Shown: one piece after another, positions 35,568-46,521 of the stretch
How the letters are laid out: the number at the start of each line of letters is the position of its first letter
Numbering within the stretch: the first letter of the stretch is position 1
From: Circinella umbellata
Taxonomy: Eukaryota > Mucoromycota > Mucoromycetes > Mucorales > Lichtheimiaceae
NCBI GenBank assembly: GCA_025093555.1
Contig: JAIWNF010000042.1
Location: 124,001-188,000 of the forward strand
Length of the DNA stretch: 64,000 bases
Reading direction: 5' to 3'
Translations under genes and position numbers: made by a program
The notes under the pieces: generated by a model
Databases searched by the model: none
What the model saw: only the letters and a program-made list of their open reading frames with translations
Told to the model about the DNA's origin: nothing

Positions 35568-38542
35568 ATGGAAAACGACGATAGTGCAGAACACTTAAGA
35601 CATGAAAATGGAAAAAAACGTGTACGTGCTACTCAAGCATGTGTTTTATGTAGAAAGAAAAAGGTTGGTGGTTTTTTTTTTATCTTTGTTAAACAGAATG
35701 TCAAATTATTTTTAATATTCAAAATCACTAAAAAAAATATAAAAATATAAACCAAATAAACCAACATTAGATAAAATGTGATGGTACAAAACCTGAATGT
35801 CTTCATTGTCAAGAAGCCAATACACAATGTGAATATACAGAAAGTAAAAAACGTGGACCACGAAAAGGATATGTACAATTATTAGAAGAACGTTTGGCAC
35901 AAATGGAACGACGACTCGTACGTCTAGGTGGTTCTGCAGCATTATTAAATGAAAGCAGTGGAGAAGAATCACCATTACCTTTACGTCCTTTAACGACCTC
36001 TTCTACTTCATCCTCTATTTTACCTAATCAATCATATACTCGAGGTATATATCAATTAAATGTCATTTATTTAACTCTATCTAGATACATATATATTTCT
36101 GTGTATTTTTATGTTTTAATTGACATATGTATATGTATACAATTGTATTAAATTATAGATCCTGTCCAACGTATCGCTGAAGAAAATGAAGGATTACCAC
36201 CCAAAGAAGTTATCATGCATTTGGTCGACCTATTTTTTCGATTCATCAATTCTGTATTTCCTTTTGTACATAAGCATACTCTGAAGAAGCAGATTGAAGA
36301 CGGAACTGTATCAAAACCATTATTATGGAGTGTCCTTGCTATTGGTGCTAGGTAAGCCAGCGGATAAAAAAAAAAAAAGATAATAACCTGTGTTTACTTT
36401 AGTATACTGATTATTCGTATAATAGATATTCCGATGACCCAAATATTAAAACAGATCCTCCTTATTGGGCAGGTGAACGGTTTGCAGCAAAAGCAACATC
36501 GTTGATCGATGCAAGTATGCTTGAACCTACATTACCAAATCTTCAATTCTGGGGTATTATGGCATGTTTAGAATATGGACGTGCATCAGGTTCAAAAGCT
36601 TGGATTTATACTGGTTTAGCTGTTAGGTAAATAATTATAATAATAATGTTAACTTTTTTTTTTATACCTAACTTTTTCTTTCCTTTTTTTTTTGATTAGA
36701 TTTTGTCAAGAGCTAGGGCTTAATAAGGAAGAAACATTAAGTACTCCAATTTTATCAAAAGATGGAACTATTGATACTGTTGCTATGGCATTACGGCGAC
36801 GTATTTTTTGGAGTTGTGTTGGAATTGACAAGTATGTTATAATTGTTTTATGTGGATACAATTTTTAAAAAAATAACCATGACAACTAATTTTAATTTTT
36901 TTATGTATAAATGAAATAGATTTACTAGTGCTGGTACAAACCGACCCCAAAGTATCAGAAAAATTGAAGTGGATGCTCACCCACCCAGTATTCCAGAAAG
37001 TCTTGTTCTTCGTGACCCAGAAACCAATGTTTCTGTTACCAACAAACATGTCACCAACGATTCCCTTATGGACATTTCACGTCATTACATGAAAATTTTA
37101 GAAATCTTTGGTGAAGTGAATACTGTTATGGGTCGATCTAAATTAGATTCAGCTGCTATTATGTGGCCTCCTGTTCCAGAATATTCAACCTTGGATACTC
37201 GATTACGATTATGGAAAGATAATTTACCTGAACGATTCCAATTTACACCTAAAAACTTGGACTTTCACAAAGATAATGCCGGTTTCACTTTATTTAGCAT
37301 TTGGTTATCAATGCATGCAGTATGGTGCGCATCTTATATGGTATTACATCGTGGTAGTTTGGCTTATGGTGACGTTCGTCCAAATGATGTAGACTCAGAG
37401 GTTTATCGTGCTATACAATCAAGTATTGAAACATGTAAAACAAGTGTTCGAACAGGAACTGGTGTATTCCGAGCTATGCGAGATCTTTGTGGTTATAATG
37501 TGTTGCCATTTATGGGGTATTCTGCTTATGTTTTTGCTACTGTTCTTATGACGTCAACATTTTCAAAGGGCCCAGATGCCTGTCGAAAGAGCGGTAATGC
37601 TCTTAAAATTTTATATGATTTAATTGATGTAAGGATATTTCAAGAGAGAAAAAAACATTATATTGTATTAGAAAATGATATATATAATGACTAAAACTAT
37701 TTTTTCACTCCGTTTAGGGATTAAAACCTTATTGGCCCATGTGTGAACGATTAGCAAGTACAGCAAGTGACCTTTTAGTTGCACATAGTCGATTATATCA
37801 ACCTCAGCAGCGACAAGGATTACCTTATGATTTCAAGACAGAAAATAATAACAATAATAATAATAATCAAAATAGTCAAAATAATCAAAATAATCAAAAT
37901 CAAAATCAATATTCGTCTGTTAATACTATGTCACCTTCTGGAACAACTACGACCACACCCAGTGGAACACCTAATGAATTTCAGTATCCAAAGGTTGAAT
38001 CTTATTTTTCTGCCCCTCCTGCTCCAAATGGTATTAATACAATGACATCGATACCTCAACGACCATCATTAACAGCATTTCAACCACTTCAACAACATCA
38101 ATTACAACAACAACAGCAGCAGCAGCAGCAGCAGCAACAATCCCCACACCAGCAACATCAATTACAACAACAGCAATCCCCACATCAACATCATCAACTG
38201 CAGCAACAGCGATCACCGCACCAACAACAACATCAGCAACAACATCAACAACATGCGTTCTCATCAATACTTAATGATGATCTTCCTAATTATGGAATTA
38301 TGCCTGGTGATATAGATTTTGATAGCTTTGACTTTTTAAATGACAGTGCACTATTTGGACAAATAATGTTTGATGCAAGTAAGCCTTCTGGTGCCCCTCC
38401 ATCCATAAGTAATTCATTTGCATACCCAAATATGCAAAGCTATGTACCAGATCCAAATCAAAATAATCAATCAGCATTTGTTTCTACACAACCTTATTCA
38501 AATGGACCATCATCTACTACTGCACAATCATGGAGTACATAG
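35568..38542 (+). CDS. Zn(II)2Cys6 fungal transcription factor with poly-Asn/poly-Gln tail
   Basis: Seven exons (35568-35663, 35771-36044, 36159-36351, 36426-36626, 36700-36831, 36920-37628, 37718-38542) give 809 residues. The binuclear zinc cluster has C25, C28, C35, C42, C45 and C52 with canonical spacing x2-x6-x6-x2-x6, and it is split by intron 1 after CRKKK. A basic linker (KKRGPRKG) and a coiled-coil dimerisation helix (LLEERLAQMERRLVRLGG) follow. Residues of about 140-530 form the fungal transcription factor middle homology domain, with RRRIFWSCVGIDKFTS and NRPQSI near its centre. The C-terminus is rich in Asn (about 577-600) and Gln/His (about 657-718, repeated SPHQ units), then an acidic stretch (GDIDFDSFDFLND) that may be the activation domain. 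The target genes are unknown. Confidence 0.93.
38094..38262 (+). repeat. CAA/CAG/CAT trinucleotide-rich coding repeat
   Basis: In-frame repeat coding Gln and His, with three spaced copies of a (CAG/CAA)n-TCN-CCA-CA(T/C)-CA unit (peptide QQQSPHQ). It is interrupted enough to be fairly stable, but length variation between strains is likely. Confidence 0.85.
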
Positions 38543-39007
38543 TTTTTTTTTTGTTTTACTCTAATTCAAATTTTTTGGACACACAAAATACATGCCATAT
38601 ACACACACACATATATATATATATTATCATTTTTCTACATTTTTTTTTATTTTTCCCTTACACATTTACAAAAAAAAAAACATATTATATGTATACACAC
38701 AACACACAACACACATGCACAAGTACAAGTACACAACTTTTTGTTTTTCTTCTTCGTATTCCATATATTCTTTCTTACTTTTATTGTTCTTATTAACATG
38801 ATGTTACATACTATCTTTTTTTTTTCTAAAAAAAAAGAAAACCAAAACCAAAAACTATACACACAAAAAAAAAACCACTTTTGTTGGGTTATATATTATT
38901 TTTTTTCTATATTTTTTATTTGTATAAATTTAATCAAATAACTACATATTATTATTATTGTAAAATATTGGAAATTATTATTATATATATATAAATGTAT
39001 ATGATTA
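38543..39007. other. Convergent 3' spacer, low complexity
   Basis: Contains (CA)n and (TA)n short tracts and T/A runs between the transcription-factor and pyrophosphorylase stop codons. No gene is seen. Confidence 0.7.
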
Positions 39008-40828
39008 TTAATGGTCAAGAATTCGTAAATTGCCGGTAACCACCTTATTTTCTAAAATAGATCCAGGTGGAATATCAATTCTTTCACCATGATTCGCCAC
39101 AATAATCACTGTACCACGTAACTCAACATCAGCACCAAATGTCACATCGCCTGTCACTGTAAGATGATCCAATTCCAAAATATGAGGAATCGTCTTGAAT
39201 CGATTTAAAAAGTTATTCACTTTTTTAAATTCATCACCCAACTTGACCAATGGGACTGTATTAAACATTCTTTTTGGATTCATTGATAATTGACCATGAA
39301 CTAAAGAATACAGATTCGAAGTCACCAAGAATAAATCCGAAGTTGATTTAACAGGTAAAAATCGACTTCTTGGAACATTGACACCGTGAGCATTCTTGAA
39401 ATGTTTAATACCAGCCCCGACAGCTGTTTCTAATTGAATTACTTTCTCCCCATTATCTGTCGTTTTGTTATTCACAATAATCTCCAAATCCATATTATCT
39501 TCTTCCATAATCTTTTTTACAGCCTTGAGATTAATCCAAAGATTATTGGTATTAAAAATATGGAATTTCTTGATTGATTTGAAATCTTCCACATGTTCAT
39601 CGGGGACTTGAGCTATTTCCAATAAGCGGATTTGTCCATTATAATCGATTAATGTACCACCCTTAATATCGGCTTTGGTCTTGTCAGTCACTTCCATAAT
39701 AAATTCACTATCTTTTTCAATCATATGATGTAAAATGTTGAGATCTACTGTAGCACCCAAATTGTCCACATTGGAAACAAATAAGTACTCTTTGCCTTGA
39801 GATAATAATTCATCCAGTAAACCAGAATTATAAATGGATTCATATAAATCACCATGACCTGGAGGATACCATTGATCAATGGGAGCATCGGGTGTTCTTG
39901 GTACAGGTAAAAATGTTTCTTTTTTAATTCTTGGGTACTTGGATTGATCAAATGTATGAATAGTAACTTTATGGGTTTCATATTTTCTGACAATACGTTT
40001 TGTTTCATCATCTGTATTGAACGAATTCATCAAGATAAAGGGTACATCGACACCATACGTTTTATTTAGGTATTCAATTTGACGTACACTCACGTCCAAG
40101 AATGTCATACCATCACGCACTTCAATGGCTGATTTTGGACCGACACATCCCATGGTAGTGCCTAATCCTCCATTAAGTTTCAAGACAGCTAATTTGGCCA
40201 AGTCTTCGGGACCACCTTTAGGAATATCCTTGTAGGGTACGATCTGATCTTTGGAAGGTGATTGGATTTTATCCCAATTTCTATAGAAACCGCATAAGTG
40301 TGAGATGATACGTAATAATAATGTAAGGAGAGAATAGTTATTTTAGAAATGAAAAAAAAATACATATAAAAACCATTTCTTACAATTTACTTCCTTTAGC
40401 ACGGTCATCTAAAAACCGAGTAAATAGTAGATAAAAACCATCCATCTCGGTCTTGAACTATATAATCATGCATAATTCATGCATATCCATCCCCCACCCA
40501 AAATAAAAAGAAACCGTATATTACTTTTTAATTAGATCAATTGACAACCCTGATTAATTATAACTCTGTTATATAAAAGAAAAAAGATCATACCTTTTTA
40601 TCAGCACCCGCCTGACTTTTTAAGTTATCAAGTTCAGCCTTGATGGCTTTTGCAGATGTAGCATAAGCTGCACCTTTAAAATCCTATTTTATACAGGGAA
40701 TTGATAAATATTTGCTTTTCCTCTTTCCTATATATATATCTTCAATCACTCACCAACATAGATAAGGTTTGTGGATGATGTCGATCCGATCTAGGGTGTG
40801 ATGGATTTCCACTTGCTGCCATGGTCAT
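39008..40828 (-). CDS. UGP1: UTP--glucose-1-phosphate uridylyltransferase (UDP-glucose pyrophosphorylase)
   Basis: Four exons (40754-40828, 40594-40683, 40384-40457, 39008-40280) encode 503 residues, the normal eukaryotic length. The nucleotide-binding loop [17 protein letters not shown] starts near residue 115, and the uridine/glucose blocks [42 protein letters not shown] and the [13 protein letters not shown] block are all present. The last 90 residues form the left-handed beta-helix ([20 protein letters not shown]) used for oligomerisation. It makes UDP-glucose for glucan, glycogen, trehalose and glycoprotein synthesis in the cytosol. The start at 40828 (MTMAASGN) has a second in-frame Met at 40822 as an alternative. 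It is divergent from guanine deaminase. Confidence 0.98.
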
Positions 40829-41398
40829 TGCTTTTTCTCTTTTTTTTTTTCACGCCCCCCCTTTTTGAGATAAATGAAAAGAGAAGAAGTAATTTTTTCT
40901 TGAGGTATTTTTATAAATAAATAAAAAAAAGAAACATCCCAACGGACGAATATTCGTAAAAAATAGTAAGAATAAAGCTAGAATATCTTATTTCCTTATT
41001 ATTACATTTCGATCTCTTTTGGATCATATTTAAATCAAAACAAACATAGATGTACTAGACGCATTATTTCATCACTAAATGGTTTATAGGAGACATTATA
41101 CATACACAACATACTCACATACATGCAGAAAATTGCTGAGAAATAATTTTTTATAGGTAATGTTTCATGTTTTAAAATAATCACTTAGTATATATATATT
41201 TCGATTATACCATTTATAGAGTGTATAATTGATTTTCTAAAAAGGCAGATGAATTATCATTATTAAAGCATGACAGCTGAAAATACCCCCCCCCCCTTTT
41301 TTTTCTATTTATTCAGGACCCTTTTTTTTTTCTTCTTTTCTTTTCCTTCTTATTTATTTTTTGGTTTATCTTTTTTATTATTTGTATATAATAACACT
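40829..41398. promoter_or_regulatory. Divergent promoter between UGP1 and guanine deaminase
   Basis: This 570-base intergenic region must hold both promoters. It contains a C-run plus T-rich tract at about 41286-41335 just upstream of the deaminase start, and T/C-rich sequence before the UGP1 start. I see no clear TATA box for either gene. Confidence 0.5.
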
Positions 41399-42993
41399 AT
41401 GACATCTGATACATACAATGTATTCTATGGCACCATTGTCCATTCGATCTCCATTAATCAACTTGAGATTGTATCCAATTCATTAATTGTTGTAGATAAT
41501 GACAAAGGTGTCATTATTTCCTTTGAACGAGAAGTAAATGATGTTGAAAATTTTCTAGAAAAACTTGATCGTCCTTACAAGGTTTGTATTCATTTATATA
41601 AAAGAACCAAAAAATGATATATTCTCTTCTCAAACTAAAACTCATTTATTAATTTTCCACATACAATAATGATAACAGTTATTTCGATTAACACCTGAAC
41701 AATTTCTGTTTCCCGGTCTCGTAGATACTCATGCTGTAAGTTTATATATAAATTTATACGATTGTTGGAAGGTGGAAAGAAAAAGGGGAGAGGAGGAGGA
41801 GGATGAACATTATGCACGATTGTGTAGGACTTATTTATACTTATCATTATAAAAAAAAAAATTAGCATGCACCTCAATATCTATTTGCTGGATCAGGCAT
41901 GGATTTACAATTACTGGATTGGCTTAACACTTATGTTTTCCGTGCTGAATCTTCATTTAAATCTTCTCAAGTCGCCAAAGATGCTTATACCAAAGTCGTT
42001 TCAAGATTTTTACGTAATGGTACTACTACTTGTAGTTGGTTTGCTACGATTCATTTAGAAGCATGTAAAATTCTTGTCGATACTATTCAACGATTAGGAC
42101 AACGGGCCTATGTGGGTAAAGTCAATATGGATCAAAACAGTCCTGACTTTTATATTGAAGCATCGGCACAAGCTAGTTTGGATGATACACGAGCATTTAT
42201 TGAATACACCCTTGAAAAGCAAGATCAACAAAAATTAATTACACCCGTCGTGACACCTCGATTTGCCATTACTTGTTCTTCTGAATTAATGCAAGGTCTT
42301 GGTAAATTAGCTCAAGAATACAAGTTACCCATTCAGACTCATCTTTGTGAGAATCAAAACGAAATCGAATTCACATGTTCTCTGTTTCCTAAATCAAAAA
42401 ATTATACGAGCATTTATGCGGATCATGGATTATTGGGTGACAAAAGTTATATGGCCCATTGTGTTTATATGACTGATGAAGAAATTGATATGTTGGCTGA
42501 ATACAATACGGGTATTTCTCACTGTGCCAATTCCAACTTCTCATTACATAGTGGTGTATGTGATGTACGAAGATTTTTAAACAAAGGAGTTAAAGTGGGA
42601 TTAGGTACAGATGTAGCAGGTGGATTTGCTCCTTCTATGTTAGATGCTATACGATCTTCGTTTTTTGCATCGAAATGTACTTTGATGGCTCACCGTGATC
42701 GCAAAGAAGAATATGAACATTTGGGGACAGCCGAATTGGTTTATTTGGCTACTTTGGGTGGTGCTCGAGTCTTGGGGCTTCAAGAGACCATTGGTAATTT
42801 TGCAGTTGGCAAGGCTTTTGATGCATTAGTAGTAGACTTGAATAGTGAAAATGGATCATCAGTGGATTTAATGGGACATGAAACACCATTACAAAAAGTA
42901 GAAAAGTTTTTGTTTAATGGAAACGATCAATCATTAGCTCATGTTTTTGTACAAGGTCGTAGAGTAGCTGGATCTGCCTCTTCTTTAGAATAA
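41399..42993 (+). CDS. Guanine deaminase
   Basis: Three exons (41399-41581, 41679-41735, 41866-42993) give 455 residues, against 454 in human. Zinc ligands of the amidohydrolase fold are visible: His79 and His81 (DTHAHAPQY, split by intron 2), His239 (QTHLCEN), His278 (MAHCVYM) and Asp329 (GLGTDVAGG). Glu242 follows the third His as in the family. The enzyme converts guanine to xanthine and ammonia in purine salvage and nitrogen recovery. The start MTSDTYNVFYGTIVH is chosen because the upstream in-frame extension from 41270 is a pure poly-Phe artefact of the pyrimidine tract. Confidence 0.97.
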
Positions 42994-44968
42994 TTTCTTT
43001 TTTATACTATTACGTATAATACGCACAGACCACTACATTATCAAGTTACACAATGACTATTCCTTTTAGATTTGTCTTATTATTTATTATGTAATTTGTT
43101 TTCATTTATAAAATTTTCAAAGTAGTGGATTCATTAGTTATTATAAATTTAATAAAATGTGTGTTATATTTAATATTTTTTTTTTGTTCAAAAGATAAAA
43201 TTGGGCAGCATCAAATCATATTATACAAACTACGTATTTCTAATTAAGTGTGGAAAGTTGTGACTACCTACGTACCCATCCTATATACATAACAAGTTTC
43301 CTTAGTAACAAACTAATATAAACATTTGATTCACTGGATATTTCTTTTTTCCTAAAGAGAAAATATAGATCGTTGTCTTATAATGTTTGGATGTATGAAT
43401 TGATACTTCTATTATTGAACCAGTAAAAAGAGAAATATCATGCAATTGTTATTATTATTATTATTATTACGCAAAAAATAATTAGTATGATTAATAATAC
43501 TAATATTGATTTTTTTTGTTGAGTTGATAATGTTGTATGTATTTGCTTTTTGTTTTTGATTATAGATTTGTTTTATTTGCTTATTTGTGTTTGTTTTTTT
43601 TCTTGCCTTATAATACTTGACGATCATATTGGCTGTTCTCAACAATGCACAAAACAACGAACAAGAAAACAAAAAACCCGGAGTCGATCTGTATTGATAT
43701 TGTTTCTCGCCAGTAATATTGTAAAGAAGTAAATAAAAAAAATAAAGTTAAAAGTTAAACTTCCCGTATTTTTGATTTTTGTTGTCAATAGATAGTCGCC
43801 CCTCTCTCCCAAGAAAATATGTACTAATTATATACGTCATTACGTATTGATAATGTTTTTTTAATTTATGAATATCAACATGCAATTGTACATAGAATAA
43901 AATATTACTTTAAATAAGAATTCTTTCCATGATAAACTATGATCGTTGTTTTTCAATAAATATTTAGTTTTGTTTAAGCAAATGTTCATCAGGAAATAAA
44001 CCCGATGGACCTTTTTTTTTCAATATATGATTATTAATTACTATACGTACGGAGTAAAAAAAAATCATATTATGATATGCATATTTAAGTTTACATTACT
44101 ATCGAGAAATGATCATAATTTAGAAAATACCTGCGGAAAACTAGCAATACGTATTATTTTCGAAAACAATAACAATACCAACAAAAAAAAAAGGTGTATG
44201 TAGCACCATTTTACCCAACGAAAGAATTGTATCGTAGAATTTATTATTGCTTATATTAAATTTATTAGTGTTTATATTGACTTTAAACTGTAAATTATAT
44301 ATCATCAGATAACTTAGTCAAGCACATAATCAGAAAAATAATAATTGGGTTAAGGAATCTTGTTATCTTATTATCTAGTTGTCGTTTGTTGATGTTATGG
44401 TGATATTGAATCTTCTTTAAATTTTTGCATATCAAGATTGTTCTTTGTAAATAAAAACAAAATAATAAAAACTGCAGGCGGTTTATCTTGTAATATTTTA
44501 TATAACAGCCAAATATCAAACTCTAATAGCAAAACCGTTGATGTGTCTGTAGCATCACTCTTTCTTGTTCCTATATGTATTTTGAGTCTGTGATGACTTA
44601 TAATACGTAAGAAAAATTGTAAAAATTAGCTGTAAAGAACTTAAACAAGAGATCGCCATCTCCTATTTTATGTATTATAATAACAATGATAATACGTAAA
44701 AATGTGTACAACTTGATTTTTATCGACGTTTGTGTAAACTTTACAACTTCTCAACAACTTCTTTCAAGAAAAAATTCTCTTCTTGTTGTTAAGAAGCTTA
44801 ATCGTCGAGAGGGAAAGTATGCTGCATATTATGTGTAAGAGTAAGTAAAACTAAAAAAGATATAAAAGAGATCTGTTTTTTTCATGTCATATTTTTTCTT
44901 TACCTTACAAACAGCTTTACATATATATAAATACTCTATCTCTCTGTTCTAGTATATATATCAATAAA
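42994..44968. other. Gene-free AT-rich spacer
   Basis: About 2 kb with no supportable gene. It contains an (ATT)n run near 43447-43470 and many T/A runs. The final 100 bases are the promoter of the repeat-protein gene. Confidence 0.65.
44919..44968 (+). promoter_or_regulatory. Core promoter of the secreted repeat protein
   Basis: TATATATAAATA at about 44921-44932 is a good TATA box, followed by a CT-rich initiator-like tract (CTCTATCTCTCTGTTC) and an A-rich leader ending AATAAA just before the ATG at 44969. Confidence 0.55.
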
Positions 44969-46114
44969 ATGCGTTTGAACATTGCTCTTTCCGTTGCCGC
45001 ATTGGCACTTCTCTCTACTATTCGCGCATCTCCTGTTCCTCTTTCCCGCCGTGGCGAAGAAGTTGGCTATGGTTACGACGAAAAGAAAATTGAAACCTCT
45101 TTTGTTAGCACCAAAGTAATCGAACTTCCTGTCGACCATGATAAAAATATGGTTTTTGTTTTCCCTGGAAAGAACCATAAAGATGACGAACATGATGATT
45201 TGGATAGTACCGTTATTGTTGTAACAGATAAAGATGATGATCACTATGACGATTATAAGTACGATAAATATGGTTATGACAAAAAAGTTGGAAGCCATAA
45301 GTCTAAGCGTGGTGTAACTAAAGATGACTATGATCATGACGACAAGGATGACTATGATCATGACTACAAGGATGACTATGATCATGACTACAAGGACGAC
45401 TATGATCATGACGACAAGGATGACTATGATCATGACGACAAGGACGACTATGATCATGACGACAAGGACGACTATGATCATGACGACAAGGATGACTATG
45501 ATCATGACGACAAGGACGACTATGATCATGACGACAAGGACGACTATGATCATGACGACAAGGACGACTATGAACATGACTACAAGGACGACTATGATCA
45601 TGATGACAAGGACGACTATGAACATGACTACAAGGACGACTATGATCATGATGACAAGGACGACTATGATCATGATGACTATGATCATGATGACAAGGAC
45701 GACTATGATCATGATGACTATGATCATGATGACAAGGACGACTATGATCATGATGACAAGGACGACTATGAACATGACTACAAGGACGACTATGATCATG
45801 ATGACAAGGACGACTATGATCATGATGACTATGATCATGATGACAAGGATGACTATGATTATGATAACAACAAAGCTAGTTATTATGGTGGTGACAAGAG
45901 CAAGGGTGAGTTTGTTGGAAGCGTTGTCTGCTATGCCGATCAAGAAGATTGCTCCAAGTACGCAAATAAGGTCCACGGTAGCTATGCTGTCTATGGTACC
46001 GGTAGCGGTTATGCCAAGAAAGATGATGAAGAAGACTGTTCCGATGAAGATTATAAATACGATGACGGTTCTTACAAGGATGATGATGACCACTCTAAAT
46101 ACGGTTCCAAGTAA
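44969..46114 (+). CDS. Secreted Asp/His/Tyr/Lys octapeptide-repeat protein with Kex2-type sites
   Basis: A single exon of 381 residues. A signal peptide (1-20, MRLNIALSVAALALLSTIRA) precedes a short pro-segment ending in a dibasic site, LSRR/G (27-28). A second dibasic site, SKR/G, lies at 113-114. Residues of about 118-296 are some twenty copies of the octapeptide D-D-Y-D-H-D-(D/Y)-K, some with E for D, and three copies extended by a partial unit. The C-terminal part holds three Cys (VCYADQEDC and EEDC), Gly/Tyr-rich sequence and another acidic KDDDDH stretch. I recognise no family. Composition suggests metal or cation binding at the cell surface or in the medium. The antisense and +2 frames are also open because of the 24-bp period; only this frame has signal peptide, Kex2 sites and a promoter. 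Confidence 0.85.
   Translation: MRLNIALSVAALALLSTIRASPVPLSRRGEEVGYGYDEKKIETSFVSTKVIELPVDHDKNMVFVFPGKNHKDDEHDDLDSTVIVVTDKDDDHYDDYKYDKYGYDKKVGSHKSKRGVTKDDYDHDDKDDYDHDYKDDYDHDYKDDYDHDDKDDYDHDDKDDYDHDDKDDYDHDDKDDYDHDDKDDYDHDDKDDYDHDDKDDYEHDYKDDYDHDDKDDYEHDYKDDYDHDDKDDYDHDDYDHDDKDDYDHDDYDHDDKDDYDHDDKDDYEHDYKDDYDHDDKDDYDHDDYDHDDKDDYDYDNNKASYYGGDKSKGEFVGSVVCYADQEDCSKYANKVHGSYAVYGTGSGYAKKDDEEDCSDEDYKYDDGSYKDDDDHSKYGSK
45326..45856 (+). repeat. 24-bp coding tandem repeat
   Basis: About twenty copies of a unit based on GACTATGATCATGACGACAAGGAC-type sequence. Third-position C/T variants form blocks (first copies GAT-rich then GAC-rich), and a two-unit pattern with GAACATGACTAC recurs three times. This indicates recent expansion by slippage or unequal exchange. 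Confidence 0.95.
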
Positions 46115-46469
46115 AGAGGGTCATACTACTATTTCCCTTTCTTTCTTTTTCAAACTATTTTCTTTTTCTTTGTTTTTTTGATAGTTTACACATTTTTTTC
46201 TTTACTTTTTGCAGTATCATGTCTTTTATTGTTTCTTTTTTCTAAGCAGTACGTACGTACCCAATTCAACTCTTATTATAGCAGTACCTAAAAATTCTTT
46301 TATTAAATACATCACATCATGGCATACTAACAACGAAGCTGGTTTTTTTTTTAAAAATATATATTTTTTTTATGCATTCTTTTTCTCTTTTGAATTAAAA
46401 CTTATAATAATCTCTGTTTCTCCTCTTTTTTCGTACTTGTTGTAGTAATATTTTTTTTATCTTGATTTT

Positions 46470-46521
46470 ATAGTGCATTCCATCTTAAATAGCCAAAAAG
46501 TTTTGATGTTTCAATTTTTTT
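46470..46521 (+). repeat. Possible transposon terminal repeat, copy 1
   Basis: GTGCATTCCATCTTAAATA and the following CCAAAAA..TGATGTTTCAA match the reverse complement of 51037-51083. About 46 bases are shared with few changes. It is preceded by TATA, as expected for a TA-target element. The inverted arrangement is what element ends would show. Confidence 0.5.

Noticed and set aside
38034..38267. Minus-strand Val/Ala-rich frame
   Set aside because: Antisense of the CAA/CAG repeat in the transcription factor.
41270..41398. N-terminal extension of guanine deaminase
   Set aside because: The extension is poly-Pro/Phe/Tyr from a C/T-rich leader; the protein length matches the family when starting at 41399.
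44936..46093. 385-codon minus-strand open frame antisense to the octapeptide-repeat gene
   Set aside because: It is a shadow of the 24-bp repeat, whose complement has no stops. It encodes monotonous Val/Ile/Met sequence with no signal or domain.
45324..46181. 285-codon frame rich in Thr-Met-Ile in the same region
   Set aside because: Second-frame reading of the same repeat; no signal peptide or promoter of its own.
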